From positions 124,001 through 188,000 of the forward strand of contig PVNU02000853.1 in the NCBI GenBank assembly GCA_003013855.2: 64,000 nt of DNA. Reading direction: 5' to 3'. Below the pieces are notes generated by a model that was given only the letters and a program-made list of their open reading frames with translations, searched no databases and was not told the origin of the DNA. Below are positions 52,427-63,925 of the stretch, piece after piece; the stretch's first letter is position 1; every line of letters starts with the position of its first letter. The position numbers and the translations under genes are program-made. The DNA is from Liriodendron chinense. Taxonomy: Eukaryota > Streptophyta > Magnoliopsida > Magnoliales > Magnoliaceae.

Positions 52427-54539
52427 ATCGCCAACATGTGTCCACATGATAAGATGACTTGAATGGTCCATATTGCTGGAACTACAATAACTAAGTAGTA
52501 TGTTTATTATCTTAGCCCAGTGATCATCCTGGTATTTGATTTCTAAAGGAGAATGTGGGCTCATTGAAATTCATCTTCTTGATGCTCTAAAATGATCTAC
52601 ACATATTATGGTCAGGATGATCTGTTCAGCGTAATTTCCTTAAGAAGGCCGGCGACATGGGCTTGCTCTGGCAATTTAGTAATCCAGACCATTTGTCGGT
52701 TGCATTCCATCAATGATGGATGGACCATCCCTCAAAATCTCCTAGTTGGGATTCTCCTCGATATGGGTCATCTTCTCAACCATCTTTTCATGGCCCATTG
52801 TTGGTAAGGTTAGGATCATCAAATCCTGAAGATTTTCAAGTAAGCCCCAATCAACTGCCTGTTAGCAACAGTTTGAATCGCCCAACTACTGCCACACGGG
52901 CACGGAATCATGTGTGCCCACTAACCCTACATTTACTAATGAGCATGACCAAATTCTAAAAAAGGAATAGGAAAAAAAAAAAAGCATGACCAAATTCTCT
53001 GAGCCTGAATCCTCTGTGTTGAACGCACAGGAAATTCCTGTCATCCTCTCTTACTGGTCCATGCCAGCACTCATACCCTAGCTGACTTGAAGGCACAGAG
53101 AAATCATGTGTCATCCTGATGAGGACATCAGTGGTGCACCTTTTTTAGTGTATCAGACGAGGAGATGTTGCTGATTGAGTATTGGAGCAGATAAGGTGAT
53201 GTGGATGGATATTAGGCCAATCGAACCGTTTCATTGATGGACCACAAAGACCCGGCCCGCACGCGTACATACACATATAAAGGCTCCTTCCATTAGAAAT
53301 TTGTGCGGGTTGTTGATTTGGAGTTTATTGACCATAGATCCAAGAATATTTGATGTCAATCAGACCATTGGATTCTTCCGATCGGATCGACCGAAGCCCA
53401 TTTTAGCGGCCCGTTCCTAATTTTCTTAGTTTTATTTAGTTTAGTTATATTTTCAGATTCTATGGATAGTTCAGATGTTATTTTATGATTAAGGTTTAAT
53501 TTATTCTAAGTTTGGACATCAGACACATGTAATTTTTCTCCTTATGTTTCTTCTATAAATTCAGCTGGGGTATTAATTCTCTCGAAGTTCTTCTTTACGT
53601 AGATTAGGGTTTCAGGATTGACCATTGGATGTTGAAGATTCTACCTCAAAGTACCATGTTTTCTTTTTCTTTAATCTTCAAGGTGTATGGGAAAGGTAGA
53701 CCCATCTTCTTCATTTGTGAAGAGTACTTATCTTATCCTCTTGAAGCCTATCTTTTCCTTTTCCTCTGTTTCTTCTTCGAATCTTTCCCTTTTGGCATGA
53801 TCGCTAAAAGTGTGATTGTTGACTATGAAAACTTGATTCAAATTTTAATGTGAGTTGACCTATACTAGGTTTAGGGATGTCCTTATCCCTAGGTCTATTT
53901 TTACTCATTTATGTGCGTTTATGCTTATGGGGTATGATCCTAATGAGTTATCATCATCTCATTGTTGAAATTTCATAATCTCTTAGTTAATTGCTTGAAT
54001 GTCTACTTATTGATCACACGTACATTTAGAATTAGGTCATCACATACCGTTACATCACATCCCCTCTTATTGGTCCACACCAACAGCCATGCCCCAGTTG
54101 ACTTGAAGGCATAGGGATTTCCTGTGTCATCTCCTCTTATTGGTCCACAATATGTTCATTGGCCCTCCAACCGGTTGATAAGGTCACCCAAAGCTAGATG
54201 AAGGGAAATCATAAATGTTAACTTGATCCAAAACTTTCCTCGCCCACAAAAAAAATATTTAATGGTCAATCACAATATTTGTTCTCGTGTAGTCCACTTG
54301 AGATTTGGATCTCCTTCATTTTTTGGCTCATACCTTGAAATGAGCTTAAAAAATTGGATAGATAGCATAGATATTTTATTTTGGTGTGGTCCACTTAAGA
54401 TTTGGATCTCCTTCATTGTTTGGCCCATGCCCTGAAATGAGCTGAGAAAATGAATAGACAGCATAGATATATAATGCATACATTGAGGTGGACTCACGTT
54501 CTAAGGTTAGGATCCACCCACATCCCTGGATTGGGGTCA

Positions 54540-54990
54540 CAGTTAAGTGGCGTCTGTTAATTTTATTATGACGTGGCAAAGTTCTGTGAGCCCTATGATG
54601 GCGTCTGTTTTATATCCATACTGTCCATCCATTTTGACAATTAGAAGCTCAAGTAAACCACACACATGGCAGGGAGTAGTGGTGATCGAACCCTATAATT
54701 GAAAACTTCTCTCGGCTACAAATTTTTTAGATCAAGCTGATATCCAGGTTTGTGTCATGACATTATGAACAGGTTGGATGGCAAATAATCATCATGGTGG
54801 GCCTTATGAAGGGTTGAACGGTCGGCATCACTGTCTTTGCTGCTTTCTGTGTGGTGTGGATCACTTGAGCTTTGGATGTACCTAATTTTTTGTGTCAATC
54901 CCTAAAATGATCCGGAAAAATGGATGGACAGTGTGAATATAACACATAAATCATGGTGGGGCCCACAGAAGTTTGCCACGTCAACACGGG
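54540..54990. mobile_element. Foldback MITE copy 3
   Basis: Left arm GACGTGGCAAAGTTCTGTG...CTGTCCATCCATTTTG, right arm AAAATGGATGGACAGTGTG...CACAGAAGTTTGCCACGTC. Same core family as copies 1 and 2. Confidence 0.7.
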
Positions 54991-55049
54991 CGAGAACCGG
55001 CTACCAAAAAAAGGAGAAAAAATTTGCTAAACCCACCAGTTAGCTACGC

Positions 55050-55353
55050 TAGCTACACCGGGTGTAGCAATGACCCCGCCATGATGTATATCCTGTATCC
55101 ACGCCGTCCATCCATTTGGAGAGATCATTCTAGGGTATGATGCCAAAAACTGAGGCAGATCCAAAGTTCAAGTGGTCCCCAAGAAATTTTTAATGGCTGG
55201 CGTTCAATGCTCACTATTTTCTGTGCTGGATCCACTTTAACTTTGGATCTGCCTCATTTTTGGCATCTTGCCCTAAAATGATCTCGCCAAATGGATGGAC
55301 GGCATGGATACAGCACCTACATCATGGTGGGGTCATTGCTACACCCGGCGTAG
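55050..55353. mobile_element. Foldback MITE copy 4
   Basis: Left arm CTACACCGGGTGTAGCAATG...CCATGATGTA, right arm CATCATGG...CATTGCTACACCCGGCGTAG. Inner arms CGCCGTCCATCCATTTGG and CCAAATGGATGGACGGC. The terminal word differs from copies 1-3, while the core is shared. Confidence 0.75.
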
Positions 55354-55496
55354 ACTCGTAGATACGTATTTAATTTTTTAGTTCTTTACTGCTGACATCA
55401 TGCGTGCTGATGTGGAACAATAAGAGGGGACGACACAGGAATTCCCTGTGCCTTCATCAACACCGAGTATTGATTATTCTTGCCAATGACTATCGG

Positions 55497-55653
55497 CAAA
55501 GGGGCATTCTCGTAATCTCATGAAAGTGAGAAATTTCGCAGTTGGTAGGGAAAAATCTTTGACATTTGAGGCTTTTCCCAAGACCTGGGATTCTTCAATT
55601 AACATTGCATCTGGACTATATAAGTAAGCCTCTGTAACAGCAAGGACAGTGAT

Positions 55654-55704
<51 letters not shown>

Positions 55705-55741
55705 CAAAAAAGAAGCACAGAAAGAATCTCGCCCCGAAGAA
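55497..55741 (+). promoter_or_regulatory. Proximal promoter and 5' UTR of GLR-c
   Basis: GGGGCATTCTCGTAATCTCAT at 55501, TTTGACATTTGAGGCTTTT at 55558 and TATA box CTATATAAG at 55616-55624. An (AT)n run at 55659-55702 expands the leader to about 118 bp between TATA and ATG. Confidence 0.6.
55659..55702. repeat. (AT)n microsatellite in the GLR-c leader
   Basis: About 21 AT units between TATA box and ATG, absent from the GLR-a and GLR-b leaders. Confidence 0.95.
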
Positions 55742-56029
55742 ATGCCTCGTGCTCTTCTTCCCCTCCATCTCCTCCTATTGCTTGGAGCATTGGAAGGGTG
55801 GGCCACACCAACAACAGCAAAGACTCTCAGAATTGGTGTCCCAGCAAAGTCTCAATACCCAAAGTATGTGACCGTAAAATGCAGCTGGACTTCAAACGAT
55901 ACATGATTCAGCGGCCACGCCATCGACATCTTCCGGTTGGTCTGGAAGAATCTAAACAACAACATAGACTACGATTTCATTCCTTTCGATGGCCCCTACG
56001 ACTCTTTGATCAAGGAAGTTTCTGACGAG

Positions 56030-57841
56030 GTTAGTTCATTTGATTAGTATAAGCAAGTACTGGCTCTTATTTTACCAGAAATGATCTGTATGGTATGTCT
56101 TTTTATCACCAATGCATCACATACGTAGAATTCCAATTGTCAGGTACGTAGTGGTGCGGCTCACCCAATTAATTGATTGGCCTGATTTACATGCCAGGTG
56201 ATTATCAAGTTTTCCGTTTTAGTTTGGCAGTTGTCGGACATGGGAAGGTTCCAGACCTGAATTGTGAATTGTAACATTCAGACTAAGTCTATTGAAATTT
56301 GGTCTTTTGTCGAGCTCGTGCTCACCCTGTTTCCCTGCACTATACATTATTGATCTTGCTTAGAGAGAGGAGAGTTTCATTAAGAAATTATCAATAATTA
56401 ATAAGTATTTATATCCATCTCTTCAAGAAAATTCAGGTTGTAAGAGAGACTTTATATGATATTGACAAGCTTTCTAGTTTCTTCTATAAACCTGCCATAG
56501 TACTAGTCTTCTCCCTAATTATGTTAAATAAAACATAATTTTCCAAACACAAGAAGGTAATTGACAATGCTTATTGATATTCATCTCATCCCAATCATCA
56601 TCGATAATAGATTTTGATTTATTTGCCTTACCAAGTACTACCTTGTGCTGCTTTTATTGAACTACTAAATCGTAAAGCTTTCCTTTTCAAAGCACGAATA
56701 CTTTTTCCCAGCAAATTTCTTTACATCAAATATACTACTAGCGATCTCTCCTAATTTATTATATAAATCCAAAATCTCTGGTACCACTTGAGGTAACTAG
56801 AATCCACCGCCCAAATAACATGCCACCAAAATCAAGTACTATTTTATTATGATGGTATATAAAATGTGAAGGATCATGTGCCAATACATCAAAAAAGAAG
56901 AATGAGAAATAATCAACCACAAACCACATAAGAGCATGAGATATATATGATTCACACTTGGACGGCATCTACGAGCAATTTGACAAAGAAATAATCCACT
57001 ATAACAATGAGAAATTACAAAGAATAAAGTATAGAGTGCATTTTCTAAAAACACAACAAAACTCATTTAAATCTAAGCTTAAGAAGAAAAATCTTCAAGT
57101 ACTATTGCATATACTAGCAATAAACTTTCTAATCTTTAATACTTTGAGGAAAAAACCTTAGAGCAACTCTTGAGAATGCCTTAAGACCTTGAACCTTGTC
57201 TTAAAAAAGTAAATTTCTTTTTGACTATTGCAAGAAAAACACTCTCAAATTTGTAACTCTACATTTTTCTCAATAAAACTACTTTAAAAGTCTCATTTTC
57301 ATGAGCAAAATACTAAAAATATCATTTTAAGGGTGTACAAACACTTGGCCCTTGTTTACTTATGTATAGAATAATTTATATAGGGCTTAAAAGGAAGTTA
57401 AACCTACAGCGATTTTAGTGTCATTATTTTAACACCTGCCTATTGCATATTAAAATGTTTGGAGTTTTAGCTCTCACTAAAGGTGAAAAAAAACTGTGAA
57501 ATTCAACGGATATTGCAACAGCCCAAATTCATAGCATTCCTAGCAGTAAGGCACCCCACAAATTGTAGTTATGTTTTATCCAAGTTGAAGAGATTGGGAT
57601 TCGGAGCCTAGGTACTCCATTACTTCCTTTTCATGAGACAAATTGCAATTCAAATAGATATTGCATCCAAATGCACCCTAAATAGATAAACTAATTAAAA
57701 ACCCACAATTTTCTCAATCCAGCTGCTCGTGTGTTGTACTTTACTAGTTTATTTTGCACTAATGAAGAAGATACCATATTAGATTCCCTCCTTTAGGAGG
57801 ATTCTGAGACTTTCGTTGGATTTTTTTTTCCTGGGTCAAAG
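56030..57841 (+). other. GLR-c intron 1
   Basis: Donor GTTAGTTC, acceptor GGGTCAAAG. The ends match the paralogues; the middle (about 56395-57420) is a degraded copia fragment. Confidence 0.75.
56395..57420 (-). pseudogene. Element VI: degraded Ty1/copia 5' end in GLR-c intron 1
   Basis: On the - strand an iMet-type primer site TGGTACCAGAG (near 56785) is followed by decayed gag: FAGKKYSCFEKE, then DDDWDEMNI near 56590 and GLWKKLESLS near 56480, in different frames and with stops. The sequence up to about 57420 would be its LTR, but I see no partner and cannot fix the end. Absent from intron 1 of GLR-a and GLR-b. Confidence 0.55.
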
Positions 57842-58133
57842 AAATTCGATGCAGCGGTGGGCGATACATCAATCATGGCCACACGAAGTAAGTATGTGGA
57901 ATTCTCTCGACCTTACACAGAAACGGGAGCGAGAATGGTGGTGCTCGAGAAGGGAGAAGGAGAAAAAACAAAAGCTTGGATCTTCGTGAAACCCTTCACG
58001 AAAACATTGTGGGTCTCAACAGCGGCCATTTTCTTGTACAATGGCATAATCGTGTGGCTAATAGAGAGAGCCAAGAATGAAGAAACACACAACTTGATCT
58101 GGCTTTCCTTCACTACCTTCTTCCCCATTCATG

Positions 58134-58775
58134 GTGAGTACGGGTACAGAGAGTGATGCAATCAGTAGAGTGCGTGAATCCAATTTTAACCTCAATCAAA
58201 ACCTAAATGGATCTGAGGAATTGCACCTGAACCCATTAATATTAAGTGGTTCCAGGTACCAGTCGTCGGCCATAGGTCCAAAACAATTCAATATAAAAGT
58301 TGTCGCAAAATTTTCTTGCTAGCAGCTAACATGATGCAGCGTTGGGACGGGCAATGAAAGTGCAAAACTCCAACAGTTGTTATTAAGTTAGGCCAGCAAA
58401 TCACTGCAGTAAAATTAAAAAAAAAAAAAATTTAAAATGGAGAAGGCTGACTTGGGTTTTTATTGCAATGGTGGTAAAATGAGAAGGCATACCTGATGGA
58501 TGGAGTGGATGTCACACCTGTAACATGGTGGGCCCCAGAAAACTAGGGTGTTTTTCCCCCACCTACAAGTGTTGCAGAAGATTCCAGTCCCTCTTTTCAC
58601 GCCCCTTCCTACAGAAGCCCAAGGAAAGACCGTGGTCCGCCATGCAGTTTTTATAACTCGTTGAGTCAACTCGGACTTGGAAGAGTCAACTCGACTCAGT
58701 TGAGTTTCCACCCTATTTTAAGTGGGGCCCACCATGTAATACAAATGCCAAACTGACCTTGTTCTCTTTTCCCAG
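58134..58775 (+). other. GLR-c intron 2
   Basis: Donor GTGAGTACGG, acceptor TTTTCCCAG. Similar to GLR-b intron 2 (for example GGTGGTAAAATGAGAAGGCATACCTGATGG region and GACTCAGTTGAGTTTCCAC). No insertion seen. Confidence 0.8.
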
Positions 58776-58966
58776 GGGAGGGGCTGCGTAGCAACTTATC
58801 TAAAATGGCAATGGTGGTGTGGTTGTTCGTGGCACTGATCTTGACTCAGAGCTACACGGCTAACCTCACCTCAATGCTCACTAGTCACCGAATCGCACCG
58901 CTTTTAAAAGCAAAGGAAAGGTGGGGTGCAACGTTGGCTCGTTCATGTCAAAGTACTTAGAAGAGA

Positions 58967-60439
58967 GGTTTTGGGGCAACCATTTTATGATCAAGGGCTG
59001 GCATGATAAATTTAGTTTATAAACAGATGTTTTGCTTTGATTTCTATGCTGAACTCTTGTGAATACTCTACCACTGAGGCATGAGTAAGGGACCCCATTA
59101 GGTGGAGCACACAAGTCAGGGTGACCCTATGATGAGTAGATTGGCGTTATTTTTGCACCATGTGGTCGTGTGACTGTGACAAGTTGGCATGTGTAAGGGG
59201 GGTGTCTATGAAGTTCATATGCATTGTTTACATGTGATTGAAATTAAATCCTTTTTCATTTTCATGACTTCTGTATTCCTCTGTATTGTTCCTTTGGGAT
59301 TTCTTCTTCTTTTCTGTTGCCACAATTTCAAATTGTTTCATTCTTGCCTGATTAGCATGGCGAATGCCCCATCTACTACTGGGCCATTCAATTGGATGTT
59401 GAGATTGAGTTGAGTATTCAATGCCCAAGGTTGGGTAGCTTAGGTTAGGTCTCAAGTCAAGCTGATACTTAATTGATGTGGGTCTCAGGACAATGCCCCA
59501 TCCACCACCTAGCATTGTCCATGAACAATACAGTTGTATCTGCCTGAAGCAGTCAGATACAAAGTGATACTTAATTGATGTGGGTCTCAGGACAATGCCC
59601 CATCCACCACCTAGCATTGTCCATGAACAATACAGTTGTATCTGCCTGAAGCAGTCAGATACAAAGTGATATAGGGCAATACGACCCGCATCGGTTTGAA
59701 TGATGCTATATGCCCAAACCAATTTTCACCCATTTCATTTTGAGAAGAATTTCATGATTGGTTTAGACTAATTTTTTTTGGTTGTTTTTGTTAGTTGGAT
59801 TATCCAGAGAATAAAAAAATAAAGCGAGTTAACTTCAGTTCATTTGAATTTTACAGATTTGTTCATGGTTTCAGACAGGGCGGCTGGAACTCAAAACAAG
59901 GTGCTTTAAGCTATGGAAAACGGTTCTGTTCGTAGATTATAAAGCTGATTTCCTCCAAGTTTTCAATTTCATCCCACTGAAACTTCTTGCATAATAGTTA
60001 TCAAGCTTGTTTTTTTTTTTTTCTTTTTTGTTCTTAGATTATAAAACTCATACTCTTATGTTTTATATTATGAATTTTGCAGGTGGGATAGTTAATGGAT
60101 TTGCTAACGTATGAGGTGGACGCAGCTATAAAGGAAAGAGTAGAAATGAAGGCTTCATGTATGATCAAGAGATTGGTCTCAACGAGGACAAAATAAAGCC
60201 TAGTTGCTCATTATATGGAGAATATTGGTTCACTTAAATGTGTAGATTTGTAACAAATATTAATATTATTTTCCACTAGAAATGTAAGGATTTATAAGTT
60301 TCATATATGATATAATGATGATTTGTGATGGTTACAGTTTAGTTATTTTTCTGTTTTTTTCTTTTTTTTTTTTTTTTTGTTTTTTTAATAATTTGGACAT
60401 CAGGTGCAACAGATTCAAGAAACAATTCAGGCACACAGT
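58967..60439. other. Unassigned sequence downstream of the GLR-c break
   Basis: Not similar to the GLR 3' regions. Contains the 102-bp tandem repeat at 59463-59666 and T-rich runs (60010-60030, 60345-60380). No convincing ORF. It may be internal sequence of the DNA transposon ending at 60719, but I cannot show that. Confidence 0.5.
59463..59666. repeat. Perfect 102-bp tandem duplication
   Basis: 59463-59564 and 59565-59666 appear identical; each starts TGATACTTAATTGATG and ends CAGATACAAAG. It is short and recent. Confidence 0.95.
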
Positions 60440-60719
60440 CGCCCATAAATTTAATGACGGACCAATATCCGTGGCAACAATTTTGTACGACGGACCAATA
60501 TCCGTGGCAACAATTTTGTACGACGGACCAATATTCGTCGCAACAATTTTATAAGACGGACCAATATCCGTGGTTAAATCCGTCGCTTTACATAATTTAG
60601 CGACGGGCGTAATCCGTCGTTTAAAGGCCTGCGACAGACCAAGCGACGGATCAAGTCCGTTGCTAATCTGGTTTTGCGACGGACTTTATCCGTTGCAAAA
60701 GGACGATTTTAGTGTAGTG
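60440..60719. mobile_element. CACTA-type transposon terminus with subterminal repeats
   Basis: Ends ...ACGATTTTAGTGTAGTG, whose complement starts CACTACACTAAAATCGT, a typical CACTA end. Inside are four direct units with GACGGACCAATAT(C/T)CGT (spacing about 33 bp) and further GCGACGGA/TCCGTCGC words in both orientations. The opposite end was not found in the window, so this is an isolated or truncated end. Confidence 0.75.
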
Positions 60720-61870
60720 ACTTAAATTTGGAAATCAGATTTCTAGTTCTAATGAAGCACATAGAACTTGAACTTGTAACCTTCGGAGTAACAGCCATGC
60801 CAAGAGACTATAGCATGCTCAAGGGTTACTATAATTCGAATTCAAATAACCCAATCATGGTAATCTCAGAGAATTGTAAGGAACTCATGTCCGGAGTATA
60901 CAAACTCTCACAAAACTTCTAAAAATTCAAACTAAAGCTTGAAAATCTATAAATAAGTAAAGGGTACTTGAAGAAACGAATTAAAGCATTGAAACAAACT
61001 ACAAACTTCACCTCTTAGCTCTAGTTAAGAGGTTAGTTAAATGAAAGCATTAAAAACTAAAAACTAGAAACTAGAACTAGAAGAAGAAGAAAACTAGTTG
61101 GCTAGGAACCCTCCTAAGTCTTGATCTCTTTGCTCCCCATGTTGCTAGATGACCTAGGAAGAGAGTGGAGGTGGCCTTTTATAAGAGAAACCCCGAGCTA
61201 ACTTGGAAACTTAGAGAATCCGCGGAGTCCTTTTGCAATTCGGAAACTTGGTATTGAAAATCGGAGTTTTTGGAGCACCTTAGACCTGTCTGACGACCTG
61301 TCTAAGAATCACAAAAATAGTCCAGCAAGAATTGTATTTCTGAACTAGTGTAGACCTGTCTGGTGACCGGTCTTGGGACAGGTCTTAGGACTGGCGACCG
61401 GTCTTGGGATAGTGTGGACCCTCGCCGTTTCCGCGCTCCCCACACGACGTTCTTCTCCCTTCCCCTTTCCTTTCGGAAAAGAAGGAGATGAGGATGCGTG
61501 AGTGCGAAATCGCCGCTTGTACCACTGGCTTGCCTCGTTCTCGAGGGCTTCGTTTGGTTGTCGTGTTAAGCTGATATTTTAAGTGAGTTTATATAGGACC
61601 AGAGTCGCCACTAGCCAGTTACTTCGAATCTACAGTCGGCTAGACCCCGTAGAAACGTTAGAGAAGGGAATCCGCAGATTCCTTCCTCTAAAATGACTCC
61701 TGTTGATCTGCTGTCAGAGATTCAAGGTAAGGGATCACGGTTACAGGGTGGGAAGAGGTTAAGCACCCCACACACTGCCTGTATCGAAGTACGGTCTCTA
61801 CTTCACAGAATCGATCGAATACTTGAAAGTCTAGTTTAATCCTCGTATATTCTCATGGATGACATGATGC

Positions 61871-62153
61871 ATGAATGCGGGTCTGAACAGTAAGAGTTTC
61901 TGATGGGCAGGTTCCAATAACGGGCAAGCCCAAAGCGTACGCTCGAACTGACAGGTGCTTAATGTAAGACGTATGCAGTGTGCTTGAATGATCAAGGTGT
62001 TTTATGGTGAAGCATGAATGCAGGTCTGAACAGTAAGAGTTTCTAATGGGCAGGTTCCAACAACGGGCAAGCCCAGAGCATATGCTCGAACTGACAGGTG
62101 CTTAATTTAAGACATATGCAGTGTGCTTGAAGAATCAAGGTGCTTGCAGTGAA
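61871..62153. repeat. 143-bp tandem repeat, two copies
   Basis: Copies begin ATGAATGCGGGTCTGAACAG (61871) and ATGAATGCAGGTCTGAACAG (62014) and remain alignable to AGTGAAGCA. A few substitutions separate them. Confidence 0.9.
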
Positions 62154-62571
62154 GCAGGGGGTTGAAAGAAAAGTAAATGTTGCACTTATGCTAGATACAA
62201 ATGAGATGATGCTGGAAAAGAATAGCTGGGTGGACGGAGGTGTCGTAAGGATTGGCTTTGAGTGGCTGGATCAGGACTTGGGTGGCTTGAGAGGCTTGGA
62301 CCAGTGATCAGGCTGGGCTAGACCAGGGCTAGACTCTCCTCACTCGGGCTCTCCTTGGTGGGAAAATGGGCTAAGGGGTGGATGAGGACTCGGACCGCAC
62401 CCGGACTGGCTGGACTTGAAAGGATGCTGAAATGAGAAGGGGAGGGGGGTATTTATAGCAGTGGGCAGTGGCATTTTGAGTAATTATTTTTGGGCGGCCT
62501 GCTATGGGCCGCCCGTACGGCCGTTCCTCGATTTCCAGCGAGGTACGGTCTCTCCTTCTGGGCTGCTGCTT

Positions 62572-62715
62572 GACTCGCTGGGTCGACTCAGTGAGTTGAC
62601 TCAGCGGGTCGACTCGGTGGTTTGACTCAGCAGGTTGACTCGGCGGCTTGACTCGACGAGTTGACTCAGCGGCTTAACTCAGCGGGTTGACTTAGCGGGT
62701 AGACTCAGTGAGTTT
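62572..62715. repeat. 13-bp minisatellite, about 11 units
   Basis: Units of the form GACTCAGCGGGTT, with variants such as GACTCGGTGGTTT and GACTCGACGAGTT. The GACT core is kept in nearly all units. Confidence 0.9.
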
Positions 62716-63014
62716 GACTTTTTTAGGATTTTTTTACTGGCTTTTCTTATGGGGGGTTTTTCAGGCTGATGTTTAGGACTGGGTTGACTGGGTTCAGGCT
62801 TGAACTGGGCTATGGAATGGGGCTTATAAGGGTGAGTTTGGCTGAGTTTGGACTTGGGATTTGGAGATATGGTCCTCCATTCATCCAGCTGTCTCTACCA
62901 ACAGTGTAGCCGAAGGTGGGGTGTCTACAGATGCCCCTCTTTGGCAGAGGTTGCATGCAACCGAATGCCAAAGCGAGTGGACACCCCACTTCTGATCCGG
63001 TCATTCATGGATCA

Positions 63015-63925
63015 TGGTCTGAAATCTTTGCTTGCCTTTGCATCTGTGCCAGTTGATCGTTTGGAAACCGATCACTCGCACATACCGCGGGAGTTTGGAG
63101 AAAACGTTGCGATTGTCCCTGCAGTTTGCTGCAACCTGGGTACCCAATCGCAACCCTTCCATTCCCGATCGGTACTAACATCGGAAAGTGACAGCAGAGC
63201 CTCTGCGTCCGTAGTCTTACGAGGTTGCTGACCCTGAGACTGATTGTGTGATGTTTGATGTTTTTCCAGATCACTCTAGGAGTACCTGTTTCGCTTGACT
63301 GTCAAAGTGGTTAGACGCCCTGCGTCAGATAGTCTTACGGGATTCTACTACGCCAACTTGGACTCAGTCAAGGTACTTTAGGCATCCACGCCTAGGTATG
63401 TGCGGGTGGACTCTTTCCACCCGATCTGCTGGTTTCGATGCTTAGTTTGCAATTCATTCTTTCCTTGATTGTGGTCTGGAATCTTTGTTATCCTTTGTAT
63501 CTGAGTCAGTTGATTATTTGGAAATTGATAACTCGCACATACCGCGAGAGTTTAGAGAAAACGTTGCGATTATCCCTGCAGTTTGCTGCAATCTGGGTAC
63601 CCAATCGCAACCCTTTCATTCCTGATCGGTACTAACACCGGAAAGGTACAGCAGAGCCTCTGCGTCACCAGTCTTACAAGGTTGCTGACCCTGAGATTGA
63701 TTGCAATGTTTGATGTTTTCTCGGATCACTCCAGGAGTACTTGTTTCGCTTGACTGTCAAAGTGGTTAGACGCCCTGCGTCCGATAGTCTTACGGGATTC
63801 TACTACGCCGACTTGGACTCAGTCAAGGTACTTTAGGCATCCACACCTAGGTATGTGCGGGTGAACTCTTTCCACCCAATCTGCTGATTTTGATACTTGA
63901 GTTACAATTCATCGTTTCCACCTGT
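63015..63925. repeat. 457-bp tandem repeat, two copies
   Basis: Copy 1 starts TGGTCTGAAATCTTTG at 63015, copy 2 TGGTCTGGAATCTTTG at 63472. Both contain ACATACCGCG(G/A)GAGTTT, GTTTGCTGCAA and CAAAGTGGTTAGACGCCCTG. Divergence is roughly 8-10 per cent by eye. A third copy could follow outside the window. Confidence 0.9.

Larger units (their letters stand above)
54101..55457. mobile_element. Candidate foldback element of about 1.35 kb containing two MITEs
   Basis: The left end CTTGAAGGCATAGGGATTTCC and TGTGTCATCTCCTCTTATTGG is mirrored on the right by CAATAAGAGGGGACGACACAGG and GAATTCCCTGTGCCTTC. The arms are about 45 bp with several mismatches. No transposase is present. Two smaller MITEs lie inside. 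Confidence 0.5.
52427..55496 (+). other. Intergenic region upstream of GLR-c
   Basis: 52427-52960 is host sequence similar to 27606-28530. 52960-54500 has no recognisable gene; it contains three related GAAGGCA(C/T)AG...TCCTGTGTCATC stretches (53030-53110, 54101-54147) whose inverse lies at 55409-55457. 54300-54500 has two short copies of the GTCCACTT(G/A)AGATTTGGATCTCC word of the MITE family. Two MITEs follow at 54540-54990 and 55050-55353. Confidence 0.65.
55742..58966 (+). pseudogene. GLR-c: mini glutamate receptor-like pseudogene, 3' truncated
   Basis: Exons 55742-56029, 57842-58133 and 58776 to about 58966. Exon 1 has signal peptide plus S1 start as in the paralogues, but a TGA at 55904-55906 replaces a conserved Cys codon (NETC in the others). 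Exon 2 is open: KFDAAVGDTS, SRPYTETG, M1, pore loop. Exon 3 has SYTANLTSML, then a short deletion (the GRLRPSVVDA region is missing) and a frameshift as in GLR-a. Homology stops near 58966; the rest of S2, M4 and exon 4 are absent. It is a clear pseudogene that keeps the shared mini-GLR design. Confidence 0.88.

Noticed and set aside
58881..59114. Possible gene after the GLR-c break
   Set aside because: The frame overlaps GLR-c exon 3 in antisense and shows no recognisable motif.
59228..59722. 164-codon - strand ORF
   Set aside because: It exists because a 102-bp unit is duplicated in frame; composition and lack of motifs suggest chance.
60440..60600. CRISPR-like spacing of GACGGACCAATATCCGT units
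   Set aside because: The spacers are repeats themselves, and the context is a plant CACTA terminus.
62848..63231. 127-codon + strand ORF near the right edge
   Set aside because: Only part of it continues in the second 457-bp copy, where the frame is broken; no domain recognised.
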